A stretch of 34,119 bases of DNA from Chloroflexota bacterium (lineage in GTDB: Bacteria; Chloroflexota; Anaerolineae; Promineifilales; Promineifilaceae), in NCBI GenBank assembly GCA_024275635.1, contig JAJRYT010000047.1, positions 1 through 34,119 on the forward strand. Reading direction: 5' to 3'. The notes beneath the pieces were generated by a model that saw only the letters and a list, made by a program, of their open reading frames with translations, was not told the origin of the DNA and ran no database searches. A program made the translations under genes and the position numbers. Positions 16,027-25,019 of the stretch are shown in pieces. Numbering within the stretch: position 1 is the first letter of the stretch; the number at the start of each line of letters is the position of its first letter.

Positions 16027-16540
16027 AGAATGGGAAGGAGGCGATGGTCGGGTTGACCTGCCACCAACTTACTCTAGCGGCGCGTAACGGCCGTTTCAGG
16101 TCTGACGGCCGTTTTATTCTAACCGGCTCCTGGAGCGACTTGTCCGGCAGTAGAATCGCTTCGACCAGCGCCCCATCGGCCAGGGGTGTATTCGGGCCGG
16201 GGTAAGCGTAACAGGGTAATTTGCTGTACAGTTCCAGCTGCCGCACAAATCGCTGCATCTCCCGTCCGGCGGCGTCCAGCCCAAAAAGCTCGGCGCGAGG
16301 AAACTGGGGCGCAAATCCGTTAAACCAATCATACAATTTCAGTGACTTAATCTCACTGCCCCAATCATCCAGGATAAAGGCGGGGAAAAGGAGTTCCTCC
16401 CCACCTTGCGTGACAAATGCGTAACGCAGGTAAAGCAAATCGGGGCTGTTTTTAGGCGGCTGGGGGTCGAGGAGCAGGAGGGCGTAACGGCCGTTCTCCT
16501 CTATCAATCGTCCCCGCATACGCTGTGTAATCGTCTTCAT
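16022..16540 (-). CDS. Hypothetical protein
   Basis: Not recognised. Starting at the ATG at 16540 it has 172 residues; the open frame extends to a TTG at 16570. There is no signal peptide or membrane helix. The central part is aromatic- and beta-rich (YALLLLDPQPPKNSPDLLYLRYAFVTQGGEELLFPAFILDDWG, then LKLYDWFNGFAPQFPRAELFG). The C-terminus (LRAARVSWWQVNPTIASFPFS) falls in the inverted-repeat spacer. Two ACGGCCGT copies (16087 and 16105) lie in its 3' part, which suggests a native gene. Spacing to neighbours implies a separate transcription unit. Confidence 0.55.
   Translation of the reverse strand: MKTITQRMRGRLIEENGRYALLLLDPQPPKNSPDLLYLRYAFVTQGGEELLFPAFILDDWGSEIKSLKLYDWFNGFAPQFPRAELFGLDAAGREMQRFVRQLELYSKLPCYAYPGPNTPLADGALVEAILLPDKSLQEPVRIKRPSDLKRPLRAARVSWWQVNPTIASFPFS
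16085..16117 (+). terminator. Two-palindrome hairpin followed by a T-run
   Basis: ACGGCCGT at 16087-16094 and again at 16105-16112 are mutually complementary with a 10-base loop, and the plus strand then reads TTTATT. It has the form of an intrinsic terminator for plus-strand or antisense transcription but lies inside the 3' part of a minus-strand gene, so function is uncertain. Confidence 0.35.
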
Positions 16541-16567
16541 ACCGGTAGACCATAACGCGGTAAACCG

Positions 16568-16800
16568 CAAGTGTAAAGTGACTAAAGCATAAAGTGACTA
16601 AAGAGGGTAATTCTATATCAAAACGGCCGTAACGTGACAAGCTAACTATTGCCATTTTGGGTAGCCCTGTCTATTATTCCCCATTATAGGCAAGAAGACC
16701 TGCAAGATGACGTCCACCGCGATGTAATAGAACGGGAAAGTAGGATATCTAGAGACTATTTCTCTCAACTACTCAACGACTCGATTATTCAATCTCATTC
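16568..16800. repeat. Spacer with word repeats before the oxidoreductase
   Basis: AAGTGTAAAGTGACTAAAG (16570-16588) is echoed by CATAAAGTGACTAAAGAG (16588-16605), giving a near tandem pair. Further right, CAACTACTCAACGACTCGATTATTCAATCTCATTC (16776-16800) is made of ACTC/ATTC words. Between them I see one ACGGCCGT (16623) and no gene. No confident promoter was seen. AAAGGGGA at 16803-16810 is the ribosome site of the next gene. Confidence 0.5.
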
Positions 16801-16815
16801 TTAAAGGGGATTCCA

Positions 16816-17847
16816 ATGAAAGCAGTTGTTTTTCACGATCATGGCAATCTAGATCAGGTCGCCTATGTCGATGCGCCTGAGCCGGAAATCGGACCGGACG
16901 AGGCGCTGCTGCAAGTGAAAGCGGCCGCCTACAACCGGCTTGACCTGTGGGTTTTGCAAGGCTGGCCCGGCCTGAACCTGAAACTGCCCCATGTCATGGG
17001 CAGCGACGGCGCCGGCGTCATTGCCGCCGTGGGAGCCAATGTGGCCGGCTTTGCAGTGGGCGACCGGGTGGCGGTTAACCCGACGGTGATCTGCGGCCAA
17101 TGTCATTTCTGCCGCGCCGGGCGGGACAATCTATGCGAGCAGTTCGCCATCATGGGGGAACATTTGGATGGATTTGCGGCCGAGTACACGGCCGTTCCCG
17201 CCCGCAACTTACTCAAAATGCCCGACGACGTTCCATTCGAGGATGCCGCCGCCGCTTCCCTCGTCTTTGTCACCGCCTGGCACTCTCTCATCACCCAAGG
17301 CCGGCTGCAAGCCGGGGAATCGGCGTTGGTGGTGGGCGCCGGCGGCGGCGTGAACACAGCGGCCATCCAGATCGCTAAACTGGCTGGCGCCGGGCCAATT
17401 TACGTCGTTGGCTCCAGTGAGGAGAAGCTGGCCCTGGCCCGCAATTTAGGCGCCGATGTGACCATCAACCGGCATAAGGAGAATTGGGGCAAAGCGATCT
17501 TCAAAGCAACCGGACGGCAAGGCGTGGATGTGGTCGTGGACAATGTGGGCGCGGCGACTTACCAGGCTTCTCTGCGGGCGTTGAAAAAAGGGGGCCGCCT
17601 GCTGACGGTGGGCAATACCAGCGGCCCTAAGTTTGAATTGGATAACCGGCTCCTGTTCGGCAAACATCTGCGCATCATCGGCAGTACGATGGGGACGGTG
17701 GATGATTACGAACAGGTGATGGGATTGGTATTTAACGGCCGTCTCCGCCCCATCATCGACTCCATCTCCCCGTTAAGCGACGGTAAAGTCGCCCTGCAAA
17801 AGCTGCAATCGGGCAGTGTAACCGGTAAATTAGTGTTACGGCCGTAA
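16816..17847 (+). CDS. Zinc-containing alcohol dehydrogenase / quinone oxidoreductase (MDR family)
   Basis: A 343-residue cytoplasmic medium-chain dehydrogenase/reductase. The N-terminal GroES-like domain has GSDGAGVIAAVG (62-73) and the structural zinc set Cys93, Cys96, Cys99 and Cys107 (VICGQCHFCRAGRDNLC). The position where classical alcohol dehydrogenases carry the catalytic zinc Cys is occupied by Asn (AAAYNRLDLWV), so activity may be quinone- or enoyl-type. The Rossmann NAD(P) motif is VVGAGGGVNTAAIQ. ATG is supported by an AAAGGGGA ribosome site. It ends Arg-Pro-stop inside an ACGGCCGT palindrome, like gatB. The substrate is unknown. Confidence 0.92.
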   Translation: MKAVVFHDHGNLDQVAYVDAPEPEIGPDEALLQVKAAAYNRLDLWVLQGWPGLNLKLPHVMGSDGAGVIAAVGANVAGFAVGDRVAVNPTVICGQCHFCRAGRDNLCEQFAIMGEHLDGFAAEYTAVPARNLLKMPDDVPFEDAAAASLVFVTAWHSLITQGRLQAGESALVVGAGGGVNTAAIQIAKLAGAGPIYVVGSSEEKLALARNLGADVTINRHKENWGKAIFKATGRQGVDVVVDNVGAATYQASLRALKKGGRLLTVGNTSGPKFELDNRLLFGKHLRIIGSTMGTVDDYEQVMGLVFNGRLRPIIDSISPLSDGKVALQKLQSGSVTGKLVLRP

Positions 17848-17868
17848 AGTATTGTGAAGTGCTTTCTC

Positions 17869-17885
17869 GGAAACTTGGCGTTTCC
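17869..17885. terminator. Hairpin after the oxidoreductase gene
   Basis: GGAAAC (17869-17874) and GTTTCC (17880-17885) flank a 5-base loop about 20 bases past the stop codon. The word TTGGCGTTTCC here occurs as its reverse complement GGAAACGCCAA in the 3980-3990 spacer, so the two spacers share a repeat word. Confidence 0.4.
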
Positions 17886-17917
17886 GGGGGAAATAAACAT
17901 AGGGCACATTCGTTTAT

Positions 17918-18008
17918 AACTTTGGCGTTTGAAAATTTATAACCAGGTAATTGGTAACTGGTAATTACCCAATTACTCAATCACCAATTACCAGCAAACT
18001 CCAAAGTT
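17918..18008 (+). promoter_or_regulatory. Large nested hairpin leader of the binding-protein/kinase operon
   Basis: AACTTTGGCGTTTG (17918-17931) pairs with CAAACTCCAAAGTT (17995-18008) with one mismatch. Inside, GGTAATTGGT (17946-17955) pairs with ACCAATTACC (17983-17992), and CTGGTAATT (17959-17967) can instead pair with AATTACCAG (17986-17994). The alternatives are mutually exclusive. It ends 28 bases before the ATG of the first binding protein. It could be a terminator, a leader with switching folds, or just a repeat-rich spacer. Confidence 0.5.
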
Positions 18009-18036
18009 AATTTTGAACGAACCCATAGGAACTAAC

Positions 18037-19188
18037 ATGACACCCAAATTAACACATTGGTTTCGTTTTTTGTTGTTATTTAGTCTCAGCGCAGCGCTGG
18101 CGGCCTGCTCGTTGGCGGCCAAACCAGAAATCAAAATCGGCCTCATCGCTCCCCTCAGCGGCGAATATGCGGCCACGACCGGCCAGCCGGCCGTAAACGC
18201 GGCCCGGATGGCTGTGGATGAAGTGAATGAGGCTGGCGGGCTGGCAGTGGCCGGCAAGCAGTATACGATTACGCTGCTAGCCGCCGACAATGGGGGAAAC
18301 CCGGAAACGGCCGTTTCCGCCGCCCAAAGACTCATCAACCAGGAGGGAGTAGTTGCCATCATTGGGCCGATGTTTAGCAGCAGCGCCATTCCCGTTGCCG
18401 ACATCGCTGAAAAAGCCGGTATCCCCATGATCAGCCCCACTTCCACCAATCCTCAGACGACCGCCGGCAAGCAATACGCCTTCCGCGCCACTTTTGTAGA
18501 CGATTTTCAAGGGCTGGCAATGGCCCGGTTTACACTGGACGAATTAGGTGTGCGGCAGGCGGCCGTTCTGTACGATGTTGCCAGCGCCTACAACCGGGGA
18601 TTGGCCGAAGCGTACCAGCAGGCATTTGAAGCCGCCGACGGGCAGGTTGTCGCTTTTGAAACATACACCACTGACCAGAACCAGGATTTCAGCCAACAGT
18701 TGGCGAGCATCCAGGTCAGCGGGGCCGCCGTCTTATTTTTACCCAATTACACCGATGACGTACTGCTCCAGGGACAGCAAGCCCGCGAGATGGGTATCAA
18801 GGCCGTTATTTTGGGCGGTGATTCCTGGGAAGGCGAGCGATTGTCGGCCAATAATGCGTTTGAAGATTCATTCTTCAGCGGTCACTTTTGCCGCGACCTA
18901 ACCATTGAAACGATTCGCCGCTTTTCGGAACAATATGAACAGCGGTTTGACCGTGAGCCGAACGGCCTCATTGCACTGACTTATGACTCAGTGGGTCTTG
19001 TCCTGGCGGCCATGCAAGACCAGGGAGAGGTTACGCCGCAAGCAATTCGTGATGGGCTGTATGCCCTTGATTACCAGGGCATCACCGGGCCGATTAGCTA
19101 TCAAGACACTGGCGACCCGGTTAAAAGCGTAGCGATCTGGCGTATTCAAAACGGCGAGCGGGGTTGTTACAAAATGGTTAGTCCATGA
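18037..19188 (+). CDS. Periplasmic-binding lipoprotein, branched-chain amino acid type (first copy)
   Basis: A 383-residue type I periplasmic-binding fold protein of the LivJ/amide-binding family. The ATG at 18037 is chosen because AGGA lies 7 bases upstream and it gives a compact signal. The upstream in-frame ATG at 18013 would add eight polar residues. The lipobox LAAC puts the lipid Cys at residue 24. Family blocks are IKIGLIAPLSGEYAATTGQPAVNAARMAVDEVNEAGG, VVAIIGPMFSSSAIPVADIAEKAGIPMISPTSTNP and LTYDSVGLVLAAM. It probably binds an amino acid or similar small ligand outside the membrane. No ABC permease or ATPase is adjacent. A paralogue and two kinases follow. Confidence 0.9.
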   Translation: MTPKLTHWFRFLLLFSLSAALAACSLAAKPEIKIGLIAPLSGEYAATTGQPAVNAARMAVDEVNEAGGLAVAGKQYTITLLAADNGGNPETAVSAAQRLINQEGVVAIIGPMFSSSAIPVADIAEKAGIPMISPTSTNPQTTAGKQYAFRATFVDDFQGLAMARFTLDELGVRQAAVLYDVASAYNRGLAEAYQQAFEAADGQVVAFETYTTDQNQDFSQQLASIQVSGAAVLFLPNYTDDVLLQGQQAREMGIKAVILGGDSWEGERLSANNAFEDSFFSGHFCRDLTIETIRRFSEQYEQRFDREPNGLIALTYDSVGLVLAAMQDQGEVTPQAIRDGLYALDYQGITGPISYQDTGDPVKSVAIWRIQNGERGCYKMVSP

Positions 19189-20357
19189 CAAATTCGGGTC
19201 AGCGCAGAACCAGACGGCCGGGCAAGAGCTTGTTGGCTTTACTGTTGCTCTTGGTGAGCGGCCTGGGCGTTTGCCGTCCAACCGCAGACCAATCTCATGA
19301 AATTCGGATTGGCCTGATTGCGCCTTTATCGAATGACGTCTCTCATTGGGGCGAAGCGACGGTGCAAGCGGCAGAGATGGCAGTGAAAGCCGTCAATGAA
19401 GCCGGCGGGCTGGCGGTTGGCGGGGAAAAACGCCCCCTGGTTCTGTTGGTTGAAGACAGCGGGGATGTGCCGGACACGGCCGTATCCTCCGCCCGCAAAC
19501 TCATCAACCAGGATAACGTCGTCGCCCTCATTGGACCACAGTACAGCCGCCAGGCTATCCCCGTGGCCAACTTCGCCGAGAACGCCCGCATCCCCATGAT
19601 CACCCCCGGTTCTACCAACCCGGCTACAACGGCCGGTAAGCAATACATTTACCGGGTCGCCTTTCTCGATTCCTTCCAGGGGCAGGTCTTGGCCCACTTT
19701 GCCCTGAATGAACTGAATATCCAAAAAGCGGCCGTACTCTATGATACGGCCAACGCATACAACCGGGACATCGCCAATTTTTTCCGGCAAGCCTTTAGCG
19801 ATGGCGGCGGCCAAATCGTGGCCTTTGAATACTACACGACTGGCGAACAGAACTTTCGCCGGCAGTTAACCCGCATTCGAGATAGCGACCCGCAAATCCT
19901 CTTCCTCCCCAACTATACCAATGAGATTCCGCTTCAAGTGCAGCAGGCCCGCGAGATGGGCATTTCGGCCGCTATTCTCGGCAGTGATTCATGGAGCGCG
20001 GAACTGCTGTCAGCGCTGCCGACATTGGACGGGGCATTCTTCAGCGCCCATTTCACTCCGGACGATACCAGTCAGCAGGCGCAAGCGTTTACGGCGGCCT
20101 ACCAGCAAGCGTATCAGCAACACCCTAACGATGTAGCCGCGTTGACTTATGATGCGTTTGGCCTGCTTTTTCAGGCGATTCAAGAACAGGGAAAAGCAGA
20201 TCCCAAAGCGATTCAAGCCGGGTTGAGTCAAATTCAGCGGTATGACGGCGTCACCGGCATGATGACCTATGAGGGCACGGGCGACCCGAAAAAAAGCGTC
20301 GTTATTCTGCGAATTCAAAACAGGGCGGCACATTTTTACCAGGTCGTTCATCCATGA
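19185..20357 (+). CDS. Periplasmic-binding lipoprotein, branched-chain amino acid type (second copy)
   Basis: A 390-residue paralogue of the preceding gene, overlapping it by ATGA (19185-19188). The N-terminus is basic (MTNSGQRRTRRPGK) followed by a hydrophobic core and LGVC, with candidate lipid Cys30. Val just before Cys is unusual for a lipobox. IRIGLIAPLSNDVSHWGEATVQAAEMAVKAVNEAGG, VVALIGPQYSRQAIPVANFAENARIPMITPGSTNP and VLYDTANAYNRD align closely with the first copy, showing tandem duplication and divergence. It is likely a ligand sensor or binding partner for the adjacent histidine kinase. The two copies may have different ligands. Confidence 0.89.
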   Translation: MTNSGQRRTRRPGKSLLALLLLLVSGLGVCRPTADQSHEIRIGLIAPLSNDVSHWGEATVQAAEMAVKAVNEAGGLAVGGEKRPLVLLVEDSGDVPDTAVSSARKLINQDNVVALIGPQYSRQAIPVANFAENARIPMITPGSTNPATTAGKQYIYRVAFLDSFQGQVLAHFALNELNIQKAAVLYDTANAYNRDIANFFRQAFSDGGGQIVAFEYYTTGEQNFRRQLTRIRDSDPQILFLPNYTNEIPLQVQQAREMGISAAILGSDSWSAELLSALPTLDGAFFSAHFTPDDTSQQAQAFTAAYQQAYQQHPNDVAALTYDAFGLLFQAIQEQGKADPKAIQAGLSQIQRYDGVTGMMTYEGTGDPKKSVVILRIQNRAAHFYQVVHP

Positions 20358-20364
20358 TCATCTT

Positions 20365-22731
20365 ATGAGAATTTGGAAAGAAAGTCTGATGGCCCGGCTA
20401 GTAGGCTATTTTTTGTTCCTTTCCCTGGCCACCACCGGACTGGTTGGTTATATTGTCTATATTCAAGCGCGCGCGGCCCTGACGGACTCGGCTTTTGAGC
20501 GGGTAACAACTGTTACTCGCCTCAAAGAAGATGATTTGCAGCGCTGGGTTGAAGAGCAGAAACAAGACGTTCTCTTCCTGGCCGCGACGCTGGAATCGCA
20601 TACCCAAACGCAGGCGCTTTTACGCCAGGAACAGTTACAAACCGCCACATCTGATCCCGTTTACCAGGCCGCCTATGCGGATGTGGCTGCATTCCTCTCC
20701 GATGTGCGGGCGCGTAAGCCCAGTTTTCGGGAAGTATCCATTTTGACAAGCGTCGGCGGTAAAATCGTCGTGGCCACCGAGCCGGAACACGAGGGCGATT
20801 ACCGGGTGCTGGATACTTATTTTATACAAGGTAAACAGGGAACGGCCGTACAAAAAGTGTACCCTTCCCCCGTGACCGGCCTGCCCACCATCACCATTGC
20901 CACTCCTTTGCAAGATGAAGCCGGACAAGTGTTAGGGGCGCTGGCCGTTCATTTGAGCCTGGATCGCATGGACAATATTGTGCTGGCGCCGGCCGGATTG
21001 GGCAAAAGTGGCGAAACCTATATCGTAGATGCTTATAATGTATTCGTGTCTAGTGAGCGATTTGGCCGTGACGCCTATCCGCGCGGCGTTCATACCCAGG
21101 GGATAGACGCGGCCATTGCCGGGAAGGCCGGCGCAGCCCTCTACATCAATTATGAAGGCGTGCCGGTCATTGGCGCTTACCGCTGGATAGACACATTGGG
21201 GGTCGCGTTGTTAAGCGAAATGTCGCAAACAGAGGCTTTTGCGGCCGCCAGCCGCCTGGCGACAACCATTTCGTTAGTTGGGGGCGGGTCGGCCATTTTA
21301 CTGGCGGTGGGCGTGTACCTGCTGGCCCGCCAGATTGCCCGACCAATGCTGGCAATTACGGAAACGGCCGTTAAAGTCGCCGCCGGTGATTTAACCCAAA
21401 CCGTTCCTGTTTATACCCGTGACGAAGTAGGTTTATTGGCCCACACCTTCAACCAGATGACCGGCCAGTTACGCCTTCTTTACGCCGGCATGGAAGAAAA
21501 AGTATCAGCCTTGCAGCAAGCTAAAACCGCATTGCGGGAAGCGCACGATGAATTAGAGAGCCGTGTTGCCGAACGCACAGCCGCGCTGACCCTGCTCAAT
21601 CGCGCCAGCCAGACATTGATTTCCACGCTCGATCAAGACGAGGTATTAAACATCGTTCTGGAAGAACTGCGGCGATTGTTAAACGCTATTGCCTGTTCTG
21701 TCTGGCTGACAGATACGCAAACAAACGATCTGGTTTGCCGGCAAAGTTCCGGCCCTTTTAGCAGGAAGGTCTATGGCTGGCGGTTGGGCGAAGGAGAGGG
21801 CGTTGTGGGCTGGGTGGTGCAAAACGGCCGTAGCCTCCTCCTCGATGACGCCCAACAAGACCCGCGTCATTATGTCCGGCTGGATCACTCTCTGGAATTA
21901 CCAACCCGCTCCTTGCTAACCATTCCCCTTTCCGTGCAGGGTCGCATCATCGGCGCGCTGCAAGCCCTGGATTCTGAACCGGCCCGCTTTAATACCGCCG
22001 ACCTGGCCTTGATGGAATCCCTGGCGGCAACGGCCGCTTTCGCCATTGAAAACGCGCAGTTATACAGTCAGGCCCGCCAGGATGCCGCCGCCAGAGCCAC
22101 GCTGCTGCACGAAGTCAACCACCGCGTCAAAAACAACTTGTCGGCCATCATTGGCCTGCTCTATGCCGAGCGCCGCCACGCCGCCCTCAAAGACAAGCCC
22201 GTTTACCAGGCGATCATGCAAGACTTGATCAGCCGGGTGCAGGGGCTGGCAACCGCTCATAACATGCTTTCCATCGCCAACTGGGCGCCCATCTCGTTAG
22301 CCGAACTGACCAACCAGATCGTTCACGCTGCCCTGCGCGCGCTGCCCTCTGACAAACAGCTGTCGGTCAGCGTCACGCCGTCGCCAATCCACATCTCACC
22401 CGATCAAGCCAATTATCTGGCCCTGATCATTAATGAACTTACCACCAACAGCATTAAATATGCCCTGCCTCAACGCAGCGAAGGGTATATCAACGTCTGT
22501 ATCTCCCAGACAGATAACATGGCCCAATTAGAGTACAGTGATAATGGGCCAGGCTATCCGGCCGATGTTTTACTTCCCGAAGCGCCGCGTTATAATGCTG
22601 GCTTGCACCTGCTTGAAAATATGGTACAGCACAGCCTTAGAGGCCATTTAACGCTCCAAAATGCGCCTGATAACTGCCTGCACGGGGCTGGCGGGGCAGT
22701 GACGATCGTTCGATTTGAAATACAGGTATAA
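20365..22731 (+). CDS. Membrane histidine kinase: dCache, HAMP, GAF, HisKA_2, HATPase
   Basis: A 788-residue sensor kinase using the ATG at 20365, 8 bases after the binding-protein stop. The longer open frame only overlaps that gene. Order: TM1 (about 10-30), an extracellular double-Cache-like domain (about 35-295), TM2 (about 299-321), HAMP (about 322-375), coiled coil (about 376-405), and GAF (about 410-565). A HisKA_2-type dimerisation helix follows with LLHEVNHRVKNNLSAI (probable phospho-His586), then a HATPase with INELTTNSIKYAL and YSDNGPGYP. HisKA_2/HWE kinases often phosphorylate stand-alone receivers. The next gene begins with a receiver. Input may come through the two upstream binding lipoproteins. 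Confidence 0.93.
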   Translation: MRIWKESLMARLVGYFLFLSLATTGLVGYIVYIQARAALTDSAFERVTTVTRLKEDDLQRWVEEQKQDVLFLAATLESHTQTQALLRQEQLQTATSDPVYQAAYADVAAFLSDVRARKPSFREVSILTSVGGKIVVATEPEHEGDYRVLDTYFIQGKQGTAVQKVYPSPVTGLPTITIATPLQDEAGQVLGALAVHLSLDRMDNIVLAPAGLGKSGETYIVDAYNVFVSSERFGRDAYPRGVHTQGIDAAIAGKAGAALYINYEGVPVIGAYRWIDTLGVALLSEMSQTEAFAAASRLATTISLVGGGSAILLAVGVYLLARQIARPMLAITETAVKVAAGDLTQTVPVYTRDEVGLLAHTFNQMTGQLRLLYAGMEEKVSALQQAKTALREAHDELESRVAERTAALTLLNRASQTLISTLDQDEVLNIVLEELRRLLNAIACSVWLTDTQTNDLVCRQSSGPFSRKVYGWRLGEGEGVVGWVVQNGRSLLLDDAQQDPRHYVRLDHSLELPTRSLLTIPLSVQGRIIGALQALDSEPARFNTADLALMESLAATAAFAIENAQLYSQARQDAAARATLLHEVNHRVKNNLSAIIGLLYAERRHAALKDKPVYQAIMQDLISRVQGLATAHNMLSIANWAPISLAELTNQIVHAALRALPSDKQLSVSVTPSPIHISPDQANYLALIINELTTNSIKYALPQRSEGYINVCISQTDNMAQLEYSDNGPGYPADVLLPEAPRYNAGLHLLENMVQHSLRGHLTLQNAPDNCLHGAGGAVTIVRFEIQV

Positions 22732-22742
22732 AGTGTAGCGTC

Positions 22743-23828
22743 ATGAAAACGGATAAGACAACTCACGCCTTGATTGCTGAAGACGATTATCTGGTCAGCG
22801 AGATGATCCGGGGTATTCTACAAGAATTGGGCATTATAGTTGCCGGCACAGCCACAACCGGGTTACAAGCGGTTGAATTAACGGCATCGTTACAGCCGCA
22901 TATTGTGATCATGGATATTCAAATGCCTGAATTAGGTGGTATTTCTGCCGCGCGGCAAATTCAAGAATGCTGCCCCACACCGGTCATTATCCTAACCGCC
23001 CATGAAACGCCAGAGACGGTTGCAGAAGCCAGCCAGTCTGGCGTGAACGCCTACCTGCTCAAACCACCCAACAGCCGCGAAATGGAACGGGCCATCACCA
23101 TTGCCCTGGCGCGCTTCGAGGACATGATGGCCCTACGTCAGGCCAATGAAGAACTCAATGCCTTTGCCCACACGGTTGCCCATGATTTGCAAAGCCCGCT
23201 GGGTTTGATATCCGGCTTTAGTGAGATGCTGCAACATAATTATGCCCAATACACAGAGGAAAAACGTCAGGAAATTTTAGCCGCCATCACGCGCACCGCT
23301 CATAAAATGAGCAACATCGTTGATGAGCTGCTGCTGCTATCCGGCGTGCGTCTAATGGCCGTGGAACCCATCCCGATGGATATGGCGCAGGCGGTGAACG
23401 GGGCGCGGCAGCGCCTGACACATGAGATTGACCAGGCACAGGCAACCATTACCGTGCCGACAGCCTGGCCTGTGGCGCTGGGGCATACGCCCTGGGTAGA
23501 AGAGGTCTGGGTAAATTATTTGAGTAATGGCCTTAAATATGGCGGACGGCCGTCTTTCCTGGCGTTGGGGGCTGATATTCAGGATGACGGGACGGTTCGC
23601 TTTTGGGTGCGGGATAATGGCCCTGGCTTGACGCCAGCGGAACAGGAAGATTTGTTTTTGCCCTTTACCAAGTTGAGTCAGGCGCGCACAAAGGGACATG
23701 GCCTGGGGTTGTCTATTGTGCGGCGGATTGTGGAACGACTGGACGGCGCGGTGGGCGTTGCCAGTGAAGCCGGAGCAGGATGTACGTTTTGGTTTTCGCT
23801 GCCAGGAGTGGATGACGCGATTATTTGA
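22743..23828 (+). CDS. Response-regulator receiver fused to a histidine kinase
   Basis: A 361-residue cytoplasmic hybrid. The receiver (about 8-125) has acidic-pocket EDD (13-15), phospho-acceptor Asp58 in IMDIQMPELGG, and Lys107 in LLKPP. It is followed by a HisKA helix with FAHTVAHDLQSPLGLISGF (phospho-His147) and a HATPase (WVNYLSNGLKYGG, DNGPGLTP, GHGLGLSIV). It starts 12 bases after the preceding kinase. Receiver-first architecture suggests it takes phosphate from that kinase and passes a signal on or regulates its own kinase. No DNA-binding output domain is present in the operon. Confidence 0.94.
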   Translation: MKTDKTTHALIAEDDYLVSEMIRGILQELGIIVAGTATTGLQAVELTASLQPHIVIMDIQMPELGGISAARQIQECCPTPVIILTAHETPETVAEASQSGVNAYLLKPPNSREMERAITIALARFEDMMALRQANEELNAFAHTVAHDLQSPLGLISGFSEMLQHNYAQYTEEKRQEILAAITRTAHKMSNIVDELLLLSGVRLMAVEPIPMDMAQAVNGARQRLTHEIDQAQATITVPTAWPVALGHTPWVEEVWVNYLSNGLKYGGRPSFLALGADIQDDGTVRFWVRDNGPGLTPAEQEDLFLPFTKLSQARTKGHGLGLSIVRRIVERLDGAVGVASEAGAGCTFWFSLPGVDDAII

Positions 23829-23921
23829 GAGTTTGCTGCCGCTGCGCCGCCCGCGTTGGCTGGATTGGCTGCCGGGAACGGCCGTTTACCCCAAAGTCGT
23901 CTTTGAAAAACAGAATACCCC

Positions 23922-25019
23922 CTAGTCACGCCATTTGCGGCGGAAAAACAAGCGTCGTACCCCCTGCCGCATATCCCGCAGCAGCCCCGTTTCCACACTC
24001 AGCCAGGGACGTTGATACTTTTCCAGGTAACGCTGCGCCGCTTCATATCCGGAAAGAACCAGCTCATCATATTTGAGATTGCCGGGCACAGGACGCACAC
24101 CCAGATCAATTGTGGAAACACAGCAATTACTGATATTAATCGTGCGCTGCTGGTCAATCTGATTATTTTCAAAAGCAACTTCTTGTGCCTCAAATAACGC
24201 CTCAAACATATTACCAACATAGCTGATGATGTTGGTAATCGGCCGTCTGCGGTCGGGGCAATCTTCCGGCGTGTATAGGCGCAGCCCCAATGTCTCCCAA
24301 TTTGTCCCCTGGATAAACCAGCGGTTACCGGCAGCAAAACGCGGGTTGTCAAAAATGTGAATGGGATAGTTGTTGACGATGCCGCCATCAGCGAAATAAT
24401 CGCCGCCGCCAAACTTCTGGCCGTCAAATTGGAGCGCCTCAAAATAAAGCGGGATGGATTGGGACATAAGCAGGGCGTCCACCACGGCGACATCCGGGGT
24501 GTCCTCGGCGCAAAAATCTTTCATCTCGTGGGTCGAAATGTTGGTGGCGACCACGTGCAGGTCACGGAAGCCACGAGCGCGAAAATCGGCAAAAGTGGCC
24601 CGTCCGTTTCCCCCACAGTTACCCGCAATCACCTCCGTCATCCACCGGTAGCCATACCCGCTTTCATACCAGCCAAACTTGCGGATGAGCCGGTTGACGG
24701 CATCAACGTTGCTGACCACGCGGTTCCAGCCCGGCTCCACCAACCGTCGTATGCGACTCAATGATTCCTCGTCCCGATCCCCATTCATTCCCGGCATTTG
24801 TGAAAAATCCATTGAACTGTAAATCGCCATTGTTTCGGCCGCGCCCAATCGAAAGCTCACCACCGCTGCCAACATGGCGCCGGCGGAAGTGCCGGCCACG
24901 CGCTCAAACTGGTCGAGAACGCCATGTTCCTCCAATGCCGGCAGCGCGCCATGATAGGCAAAGGTTTTGGTACCGCCGCCTTGAAAGGCCAGGTTTTTGA
25001 AGGGGTATTTCTTAGTCAT
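23922..25019 (-). CDS. Patatin-like phospholipase
   Basis: A 365-residue protein with the patatin layout. The oxyanion loop GGGTKTFAYHGAL lies at about 14-26, nucleophile Ser45 in GTSAG, and the catalytic aspartate in ADGGIVNN (Asp211). The Ser-Asp dyad hydrolyses acyl ester bonds of phospholipids or other lipids. No signal peptide or membrane segment is present. The C-terminal part (after about 230) is not characteristic. The start (ATG at 25019) has a poor ribosome site and directly abuts a word-repeat spacer. It is convergent with the kinase operon. Confidence 0.93.
   Translation of the reverse strand: MTKKYPFKNLAFQGGGTKTFAYHGALPALEEHGVLDQFERVAGTSAGAMLAAVVSFRLGAAETMAIYSSMDFSQMPGMNGDRDEESLSRIRRLVEPGWNRVVSNVDAVNRLIRKFGWYESGYGYRWMTEVIAGNCGGNGRATFADFRARGFRDLHVVATNISTHEMKDFCAEDTPDVAVVDALLMSQSIPLYFEALQFDGQKFGGGDYFADGGIVNNYPIHIFDNPRFAAGNRWFIQGTNWETLGLRLYTPEDCPDRRRPITNIISYVGNMFEALFEAQEVAFENNQIDQQRTINISNCCVSTIDLGVRPVPGNLKYDELVLSGYEAAQRYLEKYQRPWLSVETGLLRDMRQGVRRLFFRRKWRD

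Noticed and set aside
16452..16655. 67-codon minus frame upstream of the unknown gene
   Set aside because: Mostly overlaps 16022-16540 in another frame and its tail is Pro/Arg-rich shadow sequence.
18037..20357. Branched-chain amino acid ABC importer operon
   Set aside because: Only binding proteins are present. The downstream genes are kinases, not permease or ATPase.
20269..20364. Longer start of the Cache histidine kinase
   Set aside because: Those codons overlap the binding-protein gene. The ATG at 20365 leads directly into the membrane segment.
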